DNA from: Lumbricus rubellus
Lineage: Eukaryota > Annelida > Clitellata > Crassiclitellata > Lumbricidae
Length of the DNA stretch: 64,000 nt
Assembly (NCBI GenBank): GCA_945859605.1
Contig: OX243816.1
Coordinates: 124,001-188,000, forward strand
Reading direction: 5' to 3'
The notes below the pieces were generated by a model that did not search any database, had not been told where the DNA came from, and saw only the letters and a list, made by a program, of their open reading frames with translations. Numbering within the stretch: the stretch's first letter is position 1; the number at the start of each line of letters is the position of its first letter. Of this stretch, positions 11,201-26,200 are shown piece by piece. The position numbers were made by a program, and so were the translations under genes.

Positions 11201-14200
11201 TCTCAGTTGTGTTGTATTGTAATATTATGTACTGGCGTGCATATGTATAAATTACGTATGCAAGCTTGCATGTGTCTATGTTTGTGTCTATAACTGTGTA
11301 TGCATCGATTGGTTGCACTTCATTGTAACATGCATAAATTTTGGATGTTCTGATGAAATGTCATGACAGTTAATGTGCATTCCAGATACAGTTGAGCCGT
11401 AAAAAGTGAAGTCAGTCTAATCTGTGATTTTGTGTGCCGTAGACTTTATCATTGTAGCCACCAAACACATCGTTAGGAAGAGATTGCAGTGCAGTATAAT
11501 ATAGAGCACTTGATGTCTTCTGTATTCACTTGTCTGGCTGTTTGTTTGTTTGTTTGTTTGTATGTGCACTTGTTATAGCGCCCCTTCAAGCTCTCTCTAC
11601 TCAGAGGCGCTCCCGATGCAGAGCGGACACTGCATCGGAGTTTCACGCCGAAGCGCTGAGCAATTGTAAGTGAAGGACTTGCCCAAGGTCCTTACGCGGG
11701 GAGGAAGTGGATTCGAACCTCGGACCTTTCGACTCCAAGGCAACGACGCCACCACTAGACCACCGCGCCCCACTGTGTGATGTCTTTAGATGTAAATGGA
11801 TTTTGTTTGTATTGCTCATTGTTCTGTTGCGAATGAGTCATGTTTCAGTCGAGCGATGTTTGTCTGTGACAGTGTCTTGTTTTGGCTGAGCAGCGTCTTG
11901 TTTCTTTGTCTTTCATTGACACAGAATGCAGTCGCCATCTATTGATGATTCTCTCAACAACCAGTTTACGAATCTAAGTGATTCAGCTCTGAACTACACT
12001 GACAGAGATGACGTCGTTGTCTTGAATCGCAACAGATGCAGCCTAGAACCAGAGATCCCAAAATGTCAGGTAGAAGAGTAATGAAGACAGATTACCTGAT
12101 CATGCTCCTCCTCCTCCTGCTCCTCCTTCTGCTCCTCCTGCTGCTCCTCCTGCTGCTCCTCCTGCTGCTCCTCTTCCTCCTTGTCCTCTTCGTCCTCGTC
12201 CTCCCTCTCGTCCTCCTCCTCCTATGCATTGTTTATTTTGTGGGATGAAGAATCCTGTAACCTTAAATTTCTTCTCTGCTTTACATGCAATTATCCTCTC
12301 AAAGAATGCATGCCATTCAGCATGCCACTGTTGTCACCCATCGTTGTCACCCATCGTTGTCACTCATCGTTGTCACCTGGCACTCCATCAAAACGGTATG
12401 GGAAGTTGCGGGCGATTCATCAACGGACGATTCGTCAATAATACAGGTGTAAGGCATTCTAGTAGGCTAATCTTTTCTTTGGAGAAGGTCCGAACGTGGA
12501 ATTACAAGATTGTGTGAGGGCAAGAAGCCCTGCTTTAAAAGTTTTCATATAATAGAAATCGACGTTTTTACAGTTTGCACTTCTGCTTTTGTCCTTTGAG
12601 TTAGAAAGAATCTGGTGCGCCAAATCGATCAATTGTCAATATTGTCAATAAGCTTACTGGAAGTCAAAGAACTCTCTGACTAAAGCGTGAAAGGGTAAAC
12701 ACTTAATAGGGAATGTAAATACTAAATATAGAGCAAAGGGGATTCGCTGTCGTACAGTTCACACTTCTGATGCGCATGTATCACAGAATTGTTTTCCAGC
12801 GTTCAAAGTCCATCAATCTTACTAAATAGGCCTCGTATATTCAAAGCTCAATCTGCTGTGAAATTAAAATTGGCATTAGACTAAGCATGCATATCCCGAT
12901 ATAACTGAGTCCATATGACAAATCGTCCTTTGGTGAAGCGTCCTCAATTCGTCAAAATCGTCAAAACAGCTCCGTCAAAATTGCCAACCAACAAAATAGC
13001 CTGGTGAAAATAGACCCGTAAGAATCACCCACCGACAAAATAACCCCATCATAATAGCCCGCAAAAACAGCGTGTGAAAATAATACTGACAAAGTCACGC
13101 AATATCTTACGCATATAATGCCAAACAAAGTGGTGCAAGCTAAGATAACGCATACTTTAAAGCGGTTGATTGGAAATCAGTTAACAGAATGATACTAATA
13201 CGACATCGATTGCTAAGATCGACTGATAATAATATAAATGAAGTTAAGAAGAGGAAGGCACATTGGGGAAACCTACAACTAAGAGGTAATTTGCAATTTA
13301 ATCTTAGCAGGTTGTAGCGAAAGAAGAAAGGTGAGCGCAAATAAAACGCGACTCAAAAACATTGTAGAAGATCTGAGAGCAAGTTTAGGTTGACCACTTG
13401 ACGAAGTCGCATCAATTGACAAAGTTTTTAAAGGATGACTGATCTAGACCTATGAGCATCCATCGACTGTATAAAGTCAAACTGTAGTTGTGAAGCAACT
13501 GGACAGGACATTTTAATACATGTTTTCCTAGAAAAACATTTTGACATTCCACACTGGTGATTTCGTTTATTTGTTTTAAATACATTATTTGAAACATTAA
13601 ACGTTTGAGCCATTGTGGAACAGAGTTGTCATTGGTGTCTCTGACGACGGCATTATTTTCACCGTCCTGTTTTCACGGTTATTTTGTCGGTGGGTGATTT
13701 TGATCCAAGGGCTATTTTGATGGGTCACCGTTGTCACCCACCATTGTCACAGTTCTATGGTTGTTGTTTTTTGTTTCTGATCTGATAGATTTTGATCTGA
13801 CTTGTCCAGTGGATTTTTATCCATTTTTATTGCGATGTTTTCAGTCGGAGCACCAATCGAGTTATGTCTTAGCGACTATGACATTAATTAATGTAACTTA
13901 TGGATATATGTCATGTGATTGGCATTGGATTAATTAGTGTAACTTATGGATATGCGTCATTTGATTGGTATTGGATTAATTAGTGTAACTTATGGATATA
14001 TGTCATTTGATTGGCATTGGATTAATTAGTGTAACTTATGGATATGCGTCATTTGATTGGCATTGGATTAATTAGTGTAGCTTATGAATATATGTCATTT
14101 GATTGGCATTGGATTAATTAGTGTAACTTATGGATATGCGTCATTTGATTGGCATTGGATTAATTAGTGTAGCTTATGAATATATGTCATTTGATTGGCA

Positions 14201-17200
14201 TTGGATTAATTAGTGTAACTTATGGATATACGACTTAAACGTCATTTGATTGGTATTGCATTAATTAGTGTAACTTATGGATATATGTCATTTGATTGGC
14301 ATTGGATTAATTAGTGTAACTTATGGATATAATGTCATTTGATTGGCATTGGATTAATTAGTGTAACTTATGGATATACGTCATTTGATTGGTATTGGAT
14401 CAATTAGTGTAACTTATGGATATATGTCATTTGATTGGCATTGGATTAATTTGTGTAACTTATGGATATATGTCATGTGATTGGCATTGGATTAATTAGT
14501 GTAACTTATGGATATGCGTCATTTGATTGGTATTGGATTAATTAGTGTAACTTATGGATATGCGTCATTTGATTGGTATTGGATTAATTAGTGTAACTTA
14601 TGGATATGCGTCATTTGATTGGCATTGGATTAATTAGTGTAGCTTATGGATATATGTCATTTGATTGGCATTGGATTAATTAGTGTAACTTATGGATATG
14701 CGTCATTTGATTGGCATTGGATTAGTTAGTGTAACTTATGGATATATGTCATTTGATTGGCATTGGATTAATTAGTGTAACTTATGGATATATGTCATTT
14801 GATTGGCATTGGATTAATTAGTGTAACTTATGGATATATGTCATTTGATTGGCATTGGATTAATTAGTGTAACTTATGGATATATGTCATTTGATTGGCA
14901 TTGGATTCTGTCTGTTGTCTTTCTAGGTGCTGCACATTGCCATCGTCTGTACAAAGTACAATTCCACACGTGAAGTCGTCACCCTTATCAAGAGCATCTT
15001 GTTCTATCGTAAGAATCATCTTCACTTCCATTTCATCTCCGACCAAATCGCGCAACGTATTCTTGAGACGGTCTTTCGCACTTGGTACGTTCCGGCTGGT
15101 GAGTAGCTTCTCTGACTGCCAACACCTCATCTCATATTAACCGCCTCTCATTGTTGTTGTCTTCCTTCTCAGAAGATTCAGCTGCTTGAAGTTAGCTCAT
15201 CAGATACAAGATTCTGTCTGTTAATAATATGTTGAGCTCATCAGATACAAGATTCTGTCTGTTAATAATATGTTGAACTCATCAGATACAAGATTCTGTC
15301 TGTTAATAATATGTTGAACTCATCAGATACAAGATTCTGTCTGTTAATAATATGTTGAGCTCATCAGATACAAGATTCTGTCTGTTAATAATATGTTGAA
15401 CTCATCAGATACAAGATTCTGTCTGTTAATAATATGTTGCGCTCATCAGATACAAGATTTTGTCTGTTAATAATATGTTGAGCTCATCAGATACAAGATT
15501 ATGTCTGTTAATAATATGTTGAGCTCATCAGATACAAGATTCTGTCTGTTAATAATATGTTGAGCTCATCAGATACAAGATTCTGTCTGTTAATAATATG
15601 TTGAGCTCATCAGATACAAGATTCTGTCTGTTAATAATATGTTGAACTCATCAGATACAAGATTCTGTCTGTTAATAATATGTTGAACTCATCAGATACA
15701 AGATTCTGTCTGTTAATAATATGTTGAGCTCATCAGATACAAGATTCTGTCTGTTAATAATATGTTGAACTCATCAGATACAAGATTCTGTCTGTTAATA
15801 ATATGTTGCGCTCATCAGATACAAGATTTTGTCTGTTAATAATATGTTGAGCTCATCAGATACAAGATTATGTCTGTTAATAATATGTTGAGCTCATCAG
15901 ATACAAGATTCTGTCTGTTAATAATATGTTGAGCTCATCAGATACAAGATTCTGTCTGTTAATAATATGTTGAACTCATCAGATACAAGATTCTGTCTGT
16001 TAATAATATGTTGCGCTCATCAGATACAAGATTTTGTCTGTTAATAATATGTTGAGCTCATCAGATACAAGATTATGTCTGTTAATAATATGTTGAGCTC
16101 ATCAGATACAAGATTCTGTCTGTTAATAATATGTTGAGCTCATCAGATACAAGATTCTGTCTGTTAATAATATGTTGAGCTCATCAGATACAAGATTTTG
16201 TCTGTTAATAATATGTTGAGCTCATCAGATACAAGATTCTGTCTGTTAATAATATGTTGAGCTCATCAGATACAAGATTATGTCTGTTAATAATATGTTG
16301 AACTCATCAGATACAAGATTCTGTCTGTTAATAATATGTTGAGCTCATCAGATACAAGATTCTGTCTGTTAATAATATGTTGAACTCATCAGATACAAGA
16401 TTCTGTCTGTTGATAATATGTTGCGCTCATCAGATACAAGATTATGTCTGTTAATAATATGTTGAGCTCATCAGATACAAGATTCTGTCTGTTAATAATA
16501 TGTTGAACTCATCAGATACAAGATTCTGTCTGTTAATAATATGTTGCGCTCATCAGATACAACATTCTGTCTGTTAATATTATGTTGCGCTCATCAGATA
16601 CAAGATTCTGTCTGTTAATAATATGTTGAGCTCATCAGATACAAGATTCTGTCTGTTAATAATATGTTGAGCTCATCAGATACAAGATTCTGTCTGTTAA
16701 TAATATGTTGAGCTCATCAGATACAAGATTCTGTCTGTTAATAATATGTTGAGCTCATCAGATACAAGATTATGTCTGTTAATAATATGCTGAGCTCATC
16801 AGATACAAGATTATGTCTGTTAATAATATGCTGAGCTCATCAGATACAAGATTCTGTCTGTTAATAATATGTTGAACTCATCAGATACAAGATTCTGTCT
16901 GTTAATAATATGTTGCGCTCATCAGATACAAGATTCTGTCTGTTAATATTATGTTGCGCTCATCAGATACAAGATTCTGTCTGTTAATAATATGTTGAGC
17001 TCATCAGATACAAGATTCTGTCTGTTAATAATATGTTGAGCTCATCAGATACAAGATTCTGTCTGTTAATAATATGTTGAGCTCATCAGATACAAGATTC
17101 TGTCTGTTAATAATATGTTGAGCTCATCAGATACAAGATTATGTCTGTTAATAATATGCTGAGCTCATCAGATACAAGATTATGTCTGTTAATAATATGC

Positions 17201-20200
17201 TGAGCTCATCAGATACAAGATTATGTCTGTTAATAATATGTTGAGCTCATCAGATACAAGATTCTGTCTGTTAATAATATGTTGAGCTCATCAGATACAA
17301 GATTCTGTCTGTTAATAATATGTTGAGCTCATCAGATACAAGATTCTGTCTGTTAATAATATGTTGAGCTCATCAGATACAAGATTCTGTCTGTTAATAA
17401 TATGTTGAGCTCATCAGATACAAGATTATGTCTGTTAATAATATGCTTAGCTCATCAGATACAAGATTATGTCTGTTAATAATATGTTGAGCTCATCAGA
17501 TACAAGATTCTGTCTGTTAATAATATGCTGAGCTCATCAGATACAAGATTCTGTCTGTTAATAATATGTTGAACTCATCAGATACAAGATTCTGTCTGTT
17601 AATAATATGTTGCGCTCATCAGATACAAGATTCTGTCTGTTAATAATATGTTGAGCTCATCAGATACAAGATTTTGTCTGTTAATAATATGTTGAGCTCA
17701 TCAGATACAAGATTCTGTCTGTTAATAATATGTTGAGCTCATCAGATACAAGATTCTGTCTGTTAATAATATGTTGAGCTCATCAGATACAAGATTCTGT
17801 CTGTTAATAATATGTTGAGCTCATCAGATACAAGATTCTGTCTGTTAATAATATGTTGAGCTCATCAGATACAAGATTATGTCTGTTAATAATATGCTTA
17901 GCTCATCAGATACAAGATTATGTCTGTTAATAATATGTTGAGCTCATCAGATACAAGATTCTGTCTGTTAATAATATGCTGAGCTCATCAGATACAAGAT
18001 TCTGTCTGTTAATAATATGTTGAACTCATCAGATACAAGATTCTGTCTGTTAATAATATGTTGCGCTCATCAGATACAAGATTCTGTCTGTTAATAATAT
18101 GTTGAGCTCATCAGATACAAGATTTTGTCTGTTAATAATATGTTGAACTCATCAGATACAAGATTCTGTCTGTTAATAATATGTTGAGCTCATCAGATAC
18201 AAGATTCTGTCTGTTAATAATATGCTGAGCTCATCAGATACAAGATTTTGTCTGTTAATAATATGTTGAGCTCATCAGATACAAGATTTTGTCTGTTAAT
18301 AATATGTTGAACTCATCAGATACAAGATTCTGTCTGTTAATAATATGTTGCGCTCATCAGATACAAGATTCTGTCTGTTAATAATATGTTGAGCTCATCA
18401 GATACAAGATTTTGTCTGTTAATAATATGTTGAGCTCATCAGATACAAGATTATGTCTGTTAATAATATGTTGAGCTCATCAGATACAAGATTTTGTCTG
18501 TTAATAATATGTTGAGCTCATCAGATACAAGATTATGTCTGTTAATAATATGCTGAGCTCATCAGATACAAGATTCTGTCTGTTAATAATATGTTGAGCT
18601 CATCAGATACAAGATTCTGTCTGTTAATAATATGCTGAGCTCATCAGATACAAGATTCTGTCTGTTAATAATATGTTGAGCTCATCAGATACAAGATTAT
18701 GTCTGTTAATAATATGTTGAGCTCATCAGATACAAGATTCTGTCTGTTAATAATATGCTGAGCTCATCAGATACAAGATTTTGTCTGTTAATAATATGCT
18801 GAGCTCATCAGATACAAGATTCTGTCTGTTAATAATATGTTGAGCTCATCAGATACAAGATTCTGTCTGTTAATAATATGTTGCGCTCATCAGATACAAG
18901 ATTCTGTCTGTTAATAATATGTTGAGCTCATCAGATACAAGATTTTGTCTGTTAATAATATGTTGAGCTCATCAGATACAAGATTATGTCTGTTAATAAT
19001 ATGTTGAGCTCATCAGATACAAGATTTTGTCTGTTAATAATATGTTGAGCTCATCAGATACAAGATTATGTCTGTTAATAATATGCTGAGCTCATCAGAT
19101 ACAAGATTCTGTCTGTTAATAATATGTTGAGCTCATCAGATACAAGATTCTGTCTGTTAATAATATGCTGAGCTCATCAGATACAAGATTCTGTCTGTTA
19201 ATAATATGTTGAGCTCATCAGATACAAGATTATGTCTGTTAATAATATGTTGAGCTCATCAGATACAAGATTCTGTCTGTTAATAATATGTTGAGCTCAT
19301 CAGATACAAGATTCTGTCTGTTAATAATATGTTGAGCTCATCAGATACAAGATTCTGTCTGTTAATAATATGTTGAACTCATCAGATACAAGATTCTGTC
19401 TGTTAATAATATGTTGCGCTCATCAGATACAAGATTTTGTCTGTTAATAATATGTTGAGCTCATCAGATACAAGATTCTGTCAGTTAATAATATGTTGAG
19501 CTCATCAGATACAAGATTCTGTCTGTTAATAATATGTTGCGCTCATCAGATACAAGATTCTGTCTGTTAATAATATGTTGAGCTCATCAGATACAAGATT
19601 CTGTCTGTTAATAATATGTTGAACTCATCAGATACAAGATTCTGTCTGTTAATAATATGTTGCGCTCATCAGATACAAGATTCTGTCTGTTAATAATATG
19701 TTGAGCTCATCAGATACAAGATTCTGTCTGTTAATAATATGTTGAACTCATCAGATACAAGATTCTGTCTGTTAATAATATGTTGAGCTCATCAGATACA
19801 AGATTTTGTCTGTTAATAATATGTTGAGCTCATCAGATACAAGATTATGTCTGTTAATAATATGTTGAGCTCATCAGATACAAGATTATGTCTGTTAATA
19901 ATATGTTGAGCTCATCAGATACAAGATTTTGTCTGTTAATAATATGTTGAGCTCATCAGATACAAGATTATGTCTGTTAATAATATGTTGAGCTCATCAG
20001 ATACTGTTGCCGTCGGTTCAATATGTTAATGTCAGCATTTATTACGTGAATTCATTGATGTGTTTTTCTGGAATCACAGATGACATTAATGCTTATAATT
20101 GATTTGATATACATTGGACGTTGTTCAAAATCAGACTGACGAAACTTTTCAAGTAAAAAATAACTCAATGCCCTCGTTTAAGGTTTTTAAATCAGTAGTT

Positions 20201-23200
20201 CGAGTTTTACGATATTAAAATGTTTTCCTGAATTATTCTGTTTCAGTTAAAGTTTCCTTTTACGTGGCAGATGAACTGAAGGTGAGAGACCGGATTAACG
20301 ATATTACATCTAATGCACTAGATCTTTCCAATTATGCATGCAGGGGTATTTATGTAGCACCTGAATCCAATGCTGAGAATTGATCAAAGCCATTGCTTGA
20401 TCAGTGAGTTTAAATAGCAACATAAGGTAATTATGTGAATTAGATAATTATGTGAATTAGATAATTATGTGAATTAGATAATTATGTGAATTAGATAATT
20501 ATGAGAGTTAGAGAATGATGAGAATGCTGCTGTGGATGCTGGGAATTTCACTCATGGACAGAAACAGGAACGAGGACATCCGAAAGAAACTCGGAGTTGC
20601 GTGTGTATTGGACAAGATACTGGAGGCCAGATTGAGATGGTACGGTCGCGTGATGAGAAGAGAGGAAGACAGCTGCCTTAAAAGAATCATGAAGGCGGAT
20701 GTTTATGGACCACGCATTCGGGGACGACAAAAGAAGAGGTGGGAGGATGCGATACGGGAGGACATGAAACAACTCAAACTGAAAAATGAGGATGCCAAAG
20801 ACAGAGGAAAGTGGAAGAGGAGGATCCGAGTGGCTGACCCCTCCACTGAGAGGGATTACTTCAAGCCTGCAAGAAAAGAAGAAGAAGAAGAAGATAACTA
20901 TGTGAAAAGCTTTCAAGTTGTTTTAGTTGACCTTAATTTTGACTTTCTTTGCAACAGAATTCTGTGTTTCATTAACTAACTATTGTGTCTGTTAAATAGT
21001 CATTCGAAAGATCACCTCTAGCATTATATTCCAACTAGTGTTAACTTCCGGCTATCTTAGGTGAATCAACCTGTCTGGATTGCAAGAGTCATATAATTTT
21101 CTTTGAAGCTCCCTCCCTTCTTTTGTACCTACTTCCTCCAGCTTCTCTCTCTCTGTCTCCAAATTGTCATCTGTTGCTAAGTTGTGATCTCTAGTGCAAC
21201 TCAAGGATAATTATATATCGATGAAGATGATGGAGAAGTGATGTTGATTTCATTCGCCTATGTTATTGTCGTTTTTGTTGCTGTTGTTCTTTCAGCCACA
21301 TGTCTCCTGGATCCCCAACAAGCACTACAGCGGCGTCTATGGTCTCATGAAGCTCATCTTGCCTTATACTCTGCCAAAAAACCTCACGAAGGTAGGTAGG
21401 CTCCAGTGCTCCACAGCTGACTACGATGATCACTTAGACTACTACTATGTTACATAAACTGTTCAGATTGTCAGTGGGTGGCAACTCCACTTTGCGTTGA
21501 TCACAACTTAGGACTGATTGAATTCTGCTGCCACTTGTTTGAAGGCTAAAGGAAGGAACGTTGTATGCTTCTCTCGTGTAATCTTCTCTGTCTGCTTTTT
21601 AAACATGGTGTTGTCAATGTTGCGTTGTAACATAATGATCATTGTTCTTTGGAATTGAGACACGTTCTAATATAATAATTATAATCTAGTGATAACCATC
21701 AGTGTTTCGACATCAGTGTTTAATTGTTTATGCCGTGATGGCAACAACTGTTCAACTCAATACACTGGAATGCAAATTGCAAAATTCAGATTGCATATGG
21801 TGCAGTAAGGAGTCTAATTATATAAGTACAAGTAGTTGAAGAAGCAGAACTATCTTATAATCCTGTGTTGATAATATGTGATTGTAGGTGATCGTTTTGG
21901 ATACAGACATCACCTTTGCAACTGATGTAGGAGAATTATGGAAGCTGTTTCACAAGTTCAAGAAGAAAGAGGTTTCATGATTAATTCATTAATCTCTCGT
22001 TTGTGGATTTTCATATAATTCAGAACTCTTTTGATTCTTCCGGCCTCATAAATTTGTTGTTCTTTACACTTGTCTATTTTTTGCACCAATCTGTCTTTCC
22101 AGACGAATTCCTTTCCTCCTTCTATCCCTTCATTTACCATGCAGCAGCAGCAGCAGCAGCAGCAGCATCAGCATCAACTAGAAACGGATAAATGCTCTTT
22201 CCGCTGTTAACCGATGTTCCATCATTGTTTGATAATTGTTTGATCATTGTTCGATCATTGTTCGATCATTTTTCGATCATTGTTCGATCATTGTTCGATC
22301 ATTGGTGTTGTTGACAATGTCTTCGTAGCACTGCAGAACTGCTGTCGTTGATTCTTGGTGGCAGATATAATTGTTGTTTTATTTGTTGTCCTATGATTCT
22401 ACTTTTAGGCTCTTGGTCTCGTAGAAAATCAGAGTGACTGGTATCTGGGAAGACTCTGGAGAAACCATCGACCGTGGCCTGCCCTGGTCAGTTAATCACA
22501 CACACACGCACACACACACACACGCACACACGCACACACGCACTCAGTCATTCACGCACTCGATCACTCGTTCATTCACTCAGTGGTCATGTTGATGGTG
22601 GTGGTTGTGGTGGTAGTTGTGGTCATGATCACTGTCATCGCCACCCCTACTACCGTGGTGGTAGTAGGGGTGGCGATGATTGTGTTTGTGGTGATGGTTA
22701 TGTGTGTGTGTGTGTGTGTGTGTGTGCGCGTGTGTGTGTGTGCGTGTGTGTGTGTGTGTGTGTGCGTGTTGTAGGGAAGAGGATTCAACACCGGAGTGAT
22801 TCTGATGGACCTTGAGAGACTTCGTTTGATTGGATGGAGTCAGATGTGGCGACTCATAGCAGAACGTGAACTCATGACCCTCTACTCGACTGCTCTCGCT
22901 GACCAGGTGAGCACGACCAATGACTCCTCCTCCTTCGCAGCCGCTGCTGCTGCTGCTGCTGCTGATGCTGCTGCCCCTTCCTGTTCCATTGCTACTGATT
23001 GGAGATGACACGGTTTCGTCTGTACCATGTGTTTGATGATTATTAATTCGTTTTAAACTGAATATGTCTAAATTTTATTTTGTTTCAATGTCAGTGCAGT
23101 AGTCGTCATTTCTATCGGCTGATTTGTAAAGTCTATGCACAGCCAAATATACCAGGCTGCTTTGTCTTCTGAGTTTTACACAAAGACATTGAATGGGTGA

Positions 23201-26200
23201 ACCATATTCTGAGCACTTCTTAAGTATTTCTTGGAAAAGGTCATTGTCTGATAATAATCTTCTGAGCACTGCGTTGTAGCAATCAAGGCAGATGTTTTGG
23301 TGAATTCTCGTCTAATCTGCTGACCTGCCTCCTCCGATATATGACAATAGTCTGTTGTGAGGTGGCACTATTTAATTTGAATCATAATATTATGTTGATA
23401 TTTCTACCGATATATAATAGTCTGTTGTGAGGTGGCACTATTTAATTTGAATCATAATATGTTGATATTTCTACCGATATATAATAGTCTGTTGTGAGGT
23501 GGCACTATTTAATTTGAATCATAATATTATGTTGATATTTCTAGAGTGCAGAACATTCTAAGGAACCTGTGAGCATGTGTGGCTGAGCGAGATAGACGTG
23601 GTGAACACAGATTCATATTTAATGGAATATACCTGTACGACGTTTTCTTTGCTCTGTCGTCTTATCTCGCGTGGTTATGTTTAAGAGTTCCATCATCCAA
23701 TCCTGGCCTCTGATTTATTTGCTCTACTGCACAGCGTCACATAATTCTTTCTTCAAGTAGAACTTCCACAGTGCATCTTAGAAACCATGATGTAGTTCGT
23801 CAGACTTTCTTGAATAGTTGGCCAGCACCCTTCAACTTGAAGATGACCTTGTGGACGACCTTGGTCTCTCTCTTTCTCGATTACTTTCCATATTCAGTTT
23901 AAAACTATTCGGTTTGTGTCCTTTGTGTTAAGTTGTGAGTCTGATACATGTGTGTGTGTGTGTGTGTGTGTTTCTTATTGTAGATGATATGTATACGTAG
24001 ATCTTAGTGTAATATCATTATCTCTGGATATCTGCAGATCCCAAAACATGCAAATTTCTTATTCACACACAAATGCTTTCTTATGTAAATCTATAATTAC
24101 GATTACGGTTCTCTGGTTTGATCCTCATCGGTTTTTTTGCTGCAATTCATCGTCAGATTATTCACATTCCTAAGAACCGCAGCTGGAGGGAACACGAAAC
24201 AAACATCTGTTTGTCCATGCAGCATGAACCCTTGACCCTACATGTCTGTCTGTCTGTCTGTTTGACCCTACATAGACGTCTGTCTGTTTGACCCTACATA
24301 GACGTCTGTCTGTTTGACCCTACATAGACGTCTGTCTGTTTGACCCTACATGTCTGTCTGTCTGTTTGACCCTACATAGACGTCTGTCTGTCTTTTCTGT
24401 CTGTTTGTATAGGACATTTTCAATGCTGTGCTTAAGCAGAATCCAGAGTTGGTGCATCATCTTCCGTGTCAGTGGAATGTTCAGTTAAGTGACAACACTC
24501 GTAGTGAGCAGTGCTACATGGAAGTCTCCGATCTCAAGGTACAGTGTCCCCACCTACCCTACCCCACCCTCTTTCTCTGAGGTTTCTTCCAAATGTTGTA
24601 TTCAATGTTATTCATATTATTTGCTCCATATTATGCACGGCACAAGTTTCTGTCCAACCACAATGAAATGGAAGAGCAATGCATACGAGTCTTGGCATAG
24701 TATGGTGTGTGTGTGTGTGTGTGTGTGACATGTTACATGTGTTGCAGCAGCCACTCAATGAGTTGAATATACATAAGAATGAAGGAGGTTATTCGAGTCA
24801 CCACTGAGAAGATCTGTGGCATTACATGTTCATTGCAAACGGATCAATGAATTCATTTAATGTTTTCAATTATTATTATTATTATTATTATTAAATTATT
24901 ATTATTATTCAATAAATGTGTAACGTGCACATGGTCACACCGAAATGTGACTCTGAGGCACGGATAGTCACCTGCCAGAGGAAGATGCAGTTAGAGATTC
25001 ATGTGCTTGAACGCCAAAGAGAAGTAGTGAGTTTTGAGCTGCTTTTTGAAGGAAGGAAGTGAAATTAAGAGAGAGCAGAAGAGAGAGCGGAAGCTGATTC
25101 CACTCCTTGGGTGTAGAGAAATGGGATGCACGCGAGCCCATAAGGGGTCATTGCATAATTACGTAACGCTAAAAATGACCGTTTTTGACCCACCCACCCA
25201 CCCTGTAACGCTTCGTAACGTTTGCCTTCACCCACCCACCCACCCTCCCCGGCGTTACGTAACGTTTGATACGAAAACTCAGTTGAGATTTGTAGGTCTA
25301 TTATTGGCTTAATGTGAGCGCGTAATTATAATTCATATTTTCGTAGCGAATTTAATATACCGGAAGTAGCCAATAAGCATAATTATCGTAGCCTACATGT
25401 GAATTAGGACTGTAATTTGACATTAGACTAGGCTTAAAATATAGGCCCACACAATGTTTTATTTATAATATTATAAATGAAGTCATGCGTGAACTGCAAT
25501 TTTCTTAAATTTTACCGCAAAAATTATTTTTAAGGCGTTACGTAACGTTCCGCTTCCCCCACCCACCCCCGTAACGTTTCGTAACGTTTTCATTGACCCC
25601 ACCCACCCACCCTCGAGCGTTACGTAATTATGCAATGACCCCTAACTGTTTTGCATCGAGGTTCAGCTAAAAGATTTGCACATGATGAACGCAAGCAACG
25701 AGGAGGAATGTAAGAAGTTAGAGAACTACTGAGCCTCTGCCAAAGTCTAACTGCTCTAAGGTTTATGGTTTTTCTGACAGCTTGCGTGTTGTCCGCAAAT
25801 AATTTAATCATTTGATACTTAGACTGTATGGTTTCACATTATTTGGTTTCACATTATTTGGTTTCACATTATTTGGTTTCATATTATGTGGTTTCACATT
25901 ATTTGGTTTCACATTATTTGTTTTCTGTTTCTCTGCAGATCATTCACTGGAATTCCCCAAAGAAGCTGAAAGTGAAAATCAAACATATTGAGTATTTCCG
26001 AAATCTCTACCTGACGTTTCTTGAATACGATGGCAATTTGCTTCGCCAGGAGTTCTTTGGCTGTGACGACTATAAACACGAGAAGTTGAGCAACGAAGAT
26101 GAGGTGAATGATGAATGATTTCTATTTGAGAAGAAGAAGAAGAAGAAGTCAGGAAATTGAGCTGTGATTTTTTTACTCTCAGGTTTCGCAATGGCCATGG

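Noticed and set aside
12036..12248. Poly-leucine membrane protein frame
   Set aside because: It is a translated CTC/CTG microsatellite in LARGE intron 3.
15194..20004. CRISPR-like array
   Set aside because: Units are contiguous 41-mers with no unique spacers, inside an animal gene's intron.
22474..23011. Frames rich in His/Thr or Val/Cys
   Set aside because: Translations of (CA)n/(TG)n repeats. Only the part at 22775-22906 (plus strand) is real, as LARGE exon 9.
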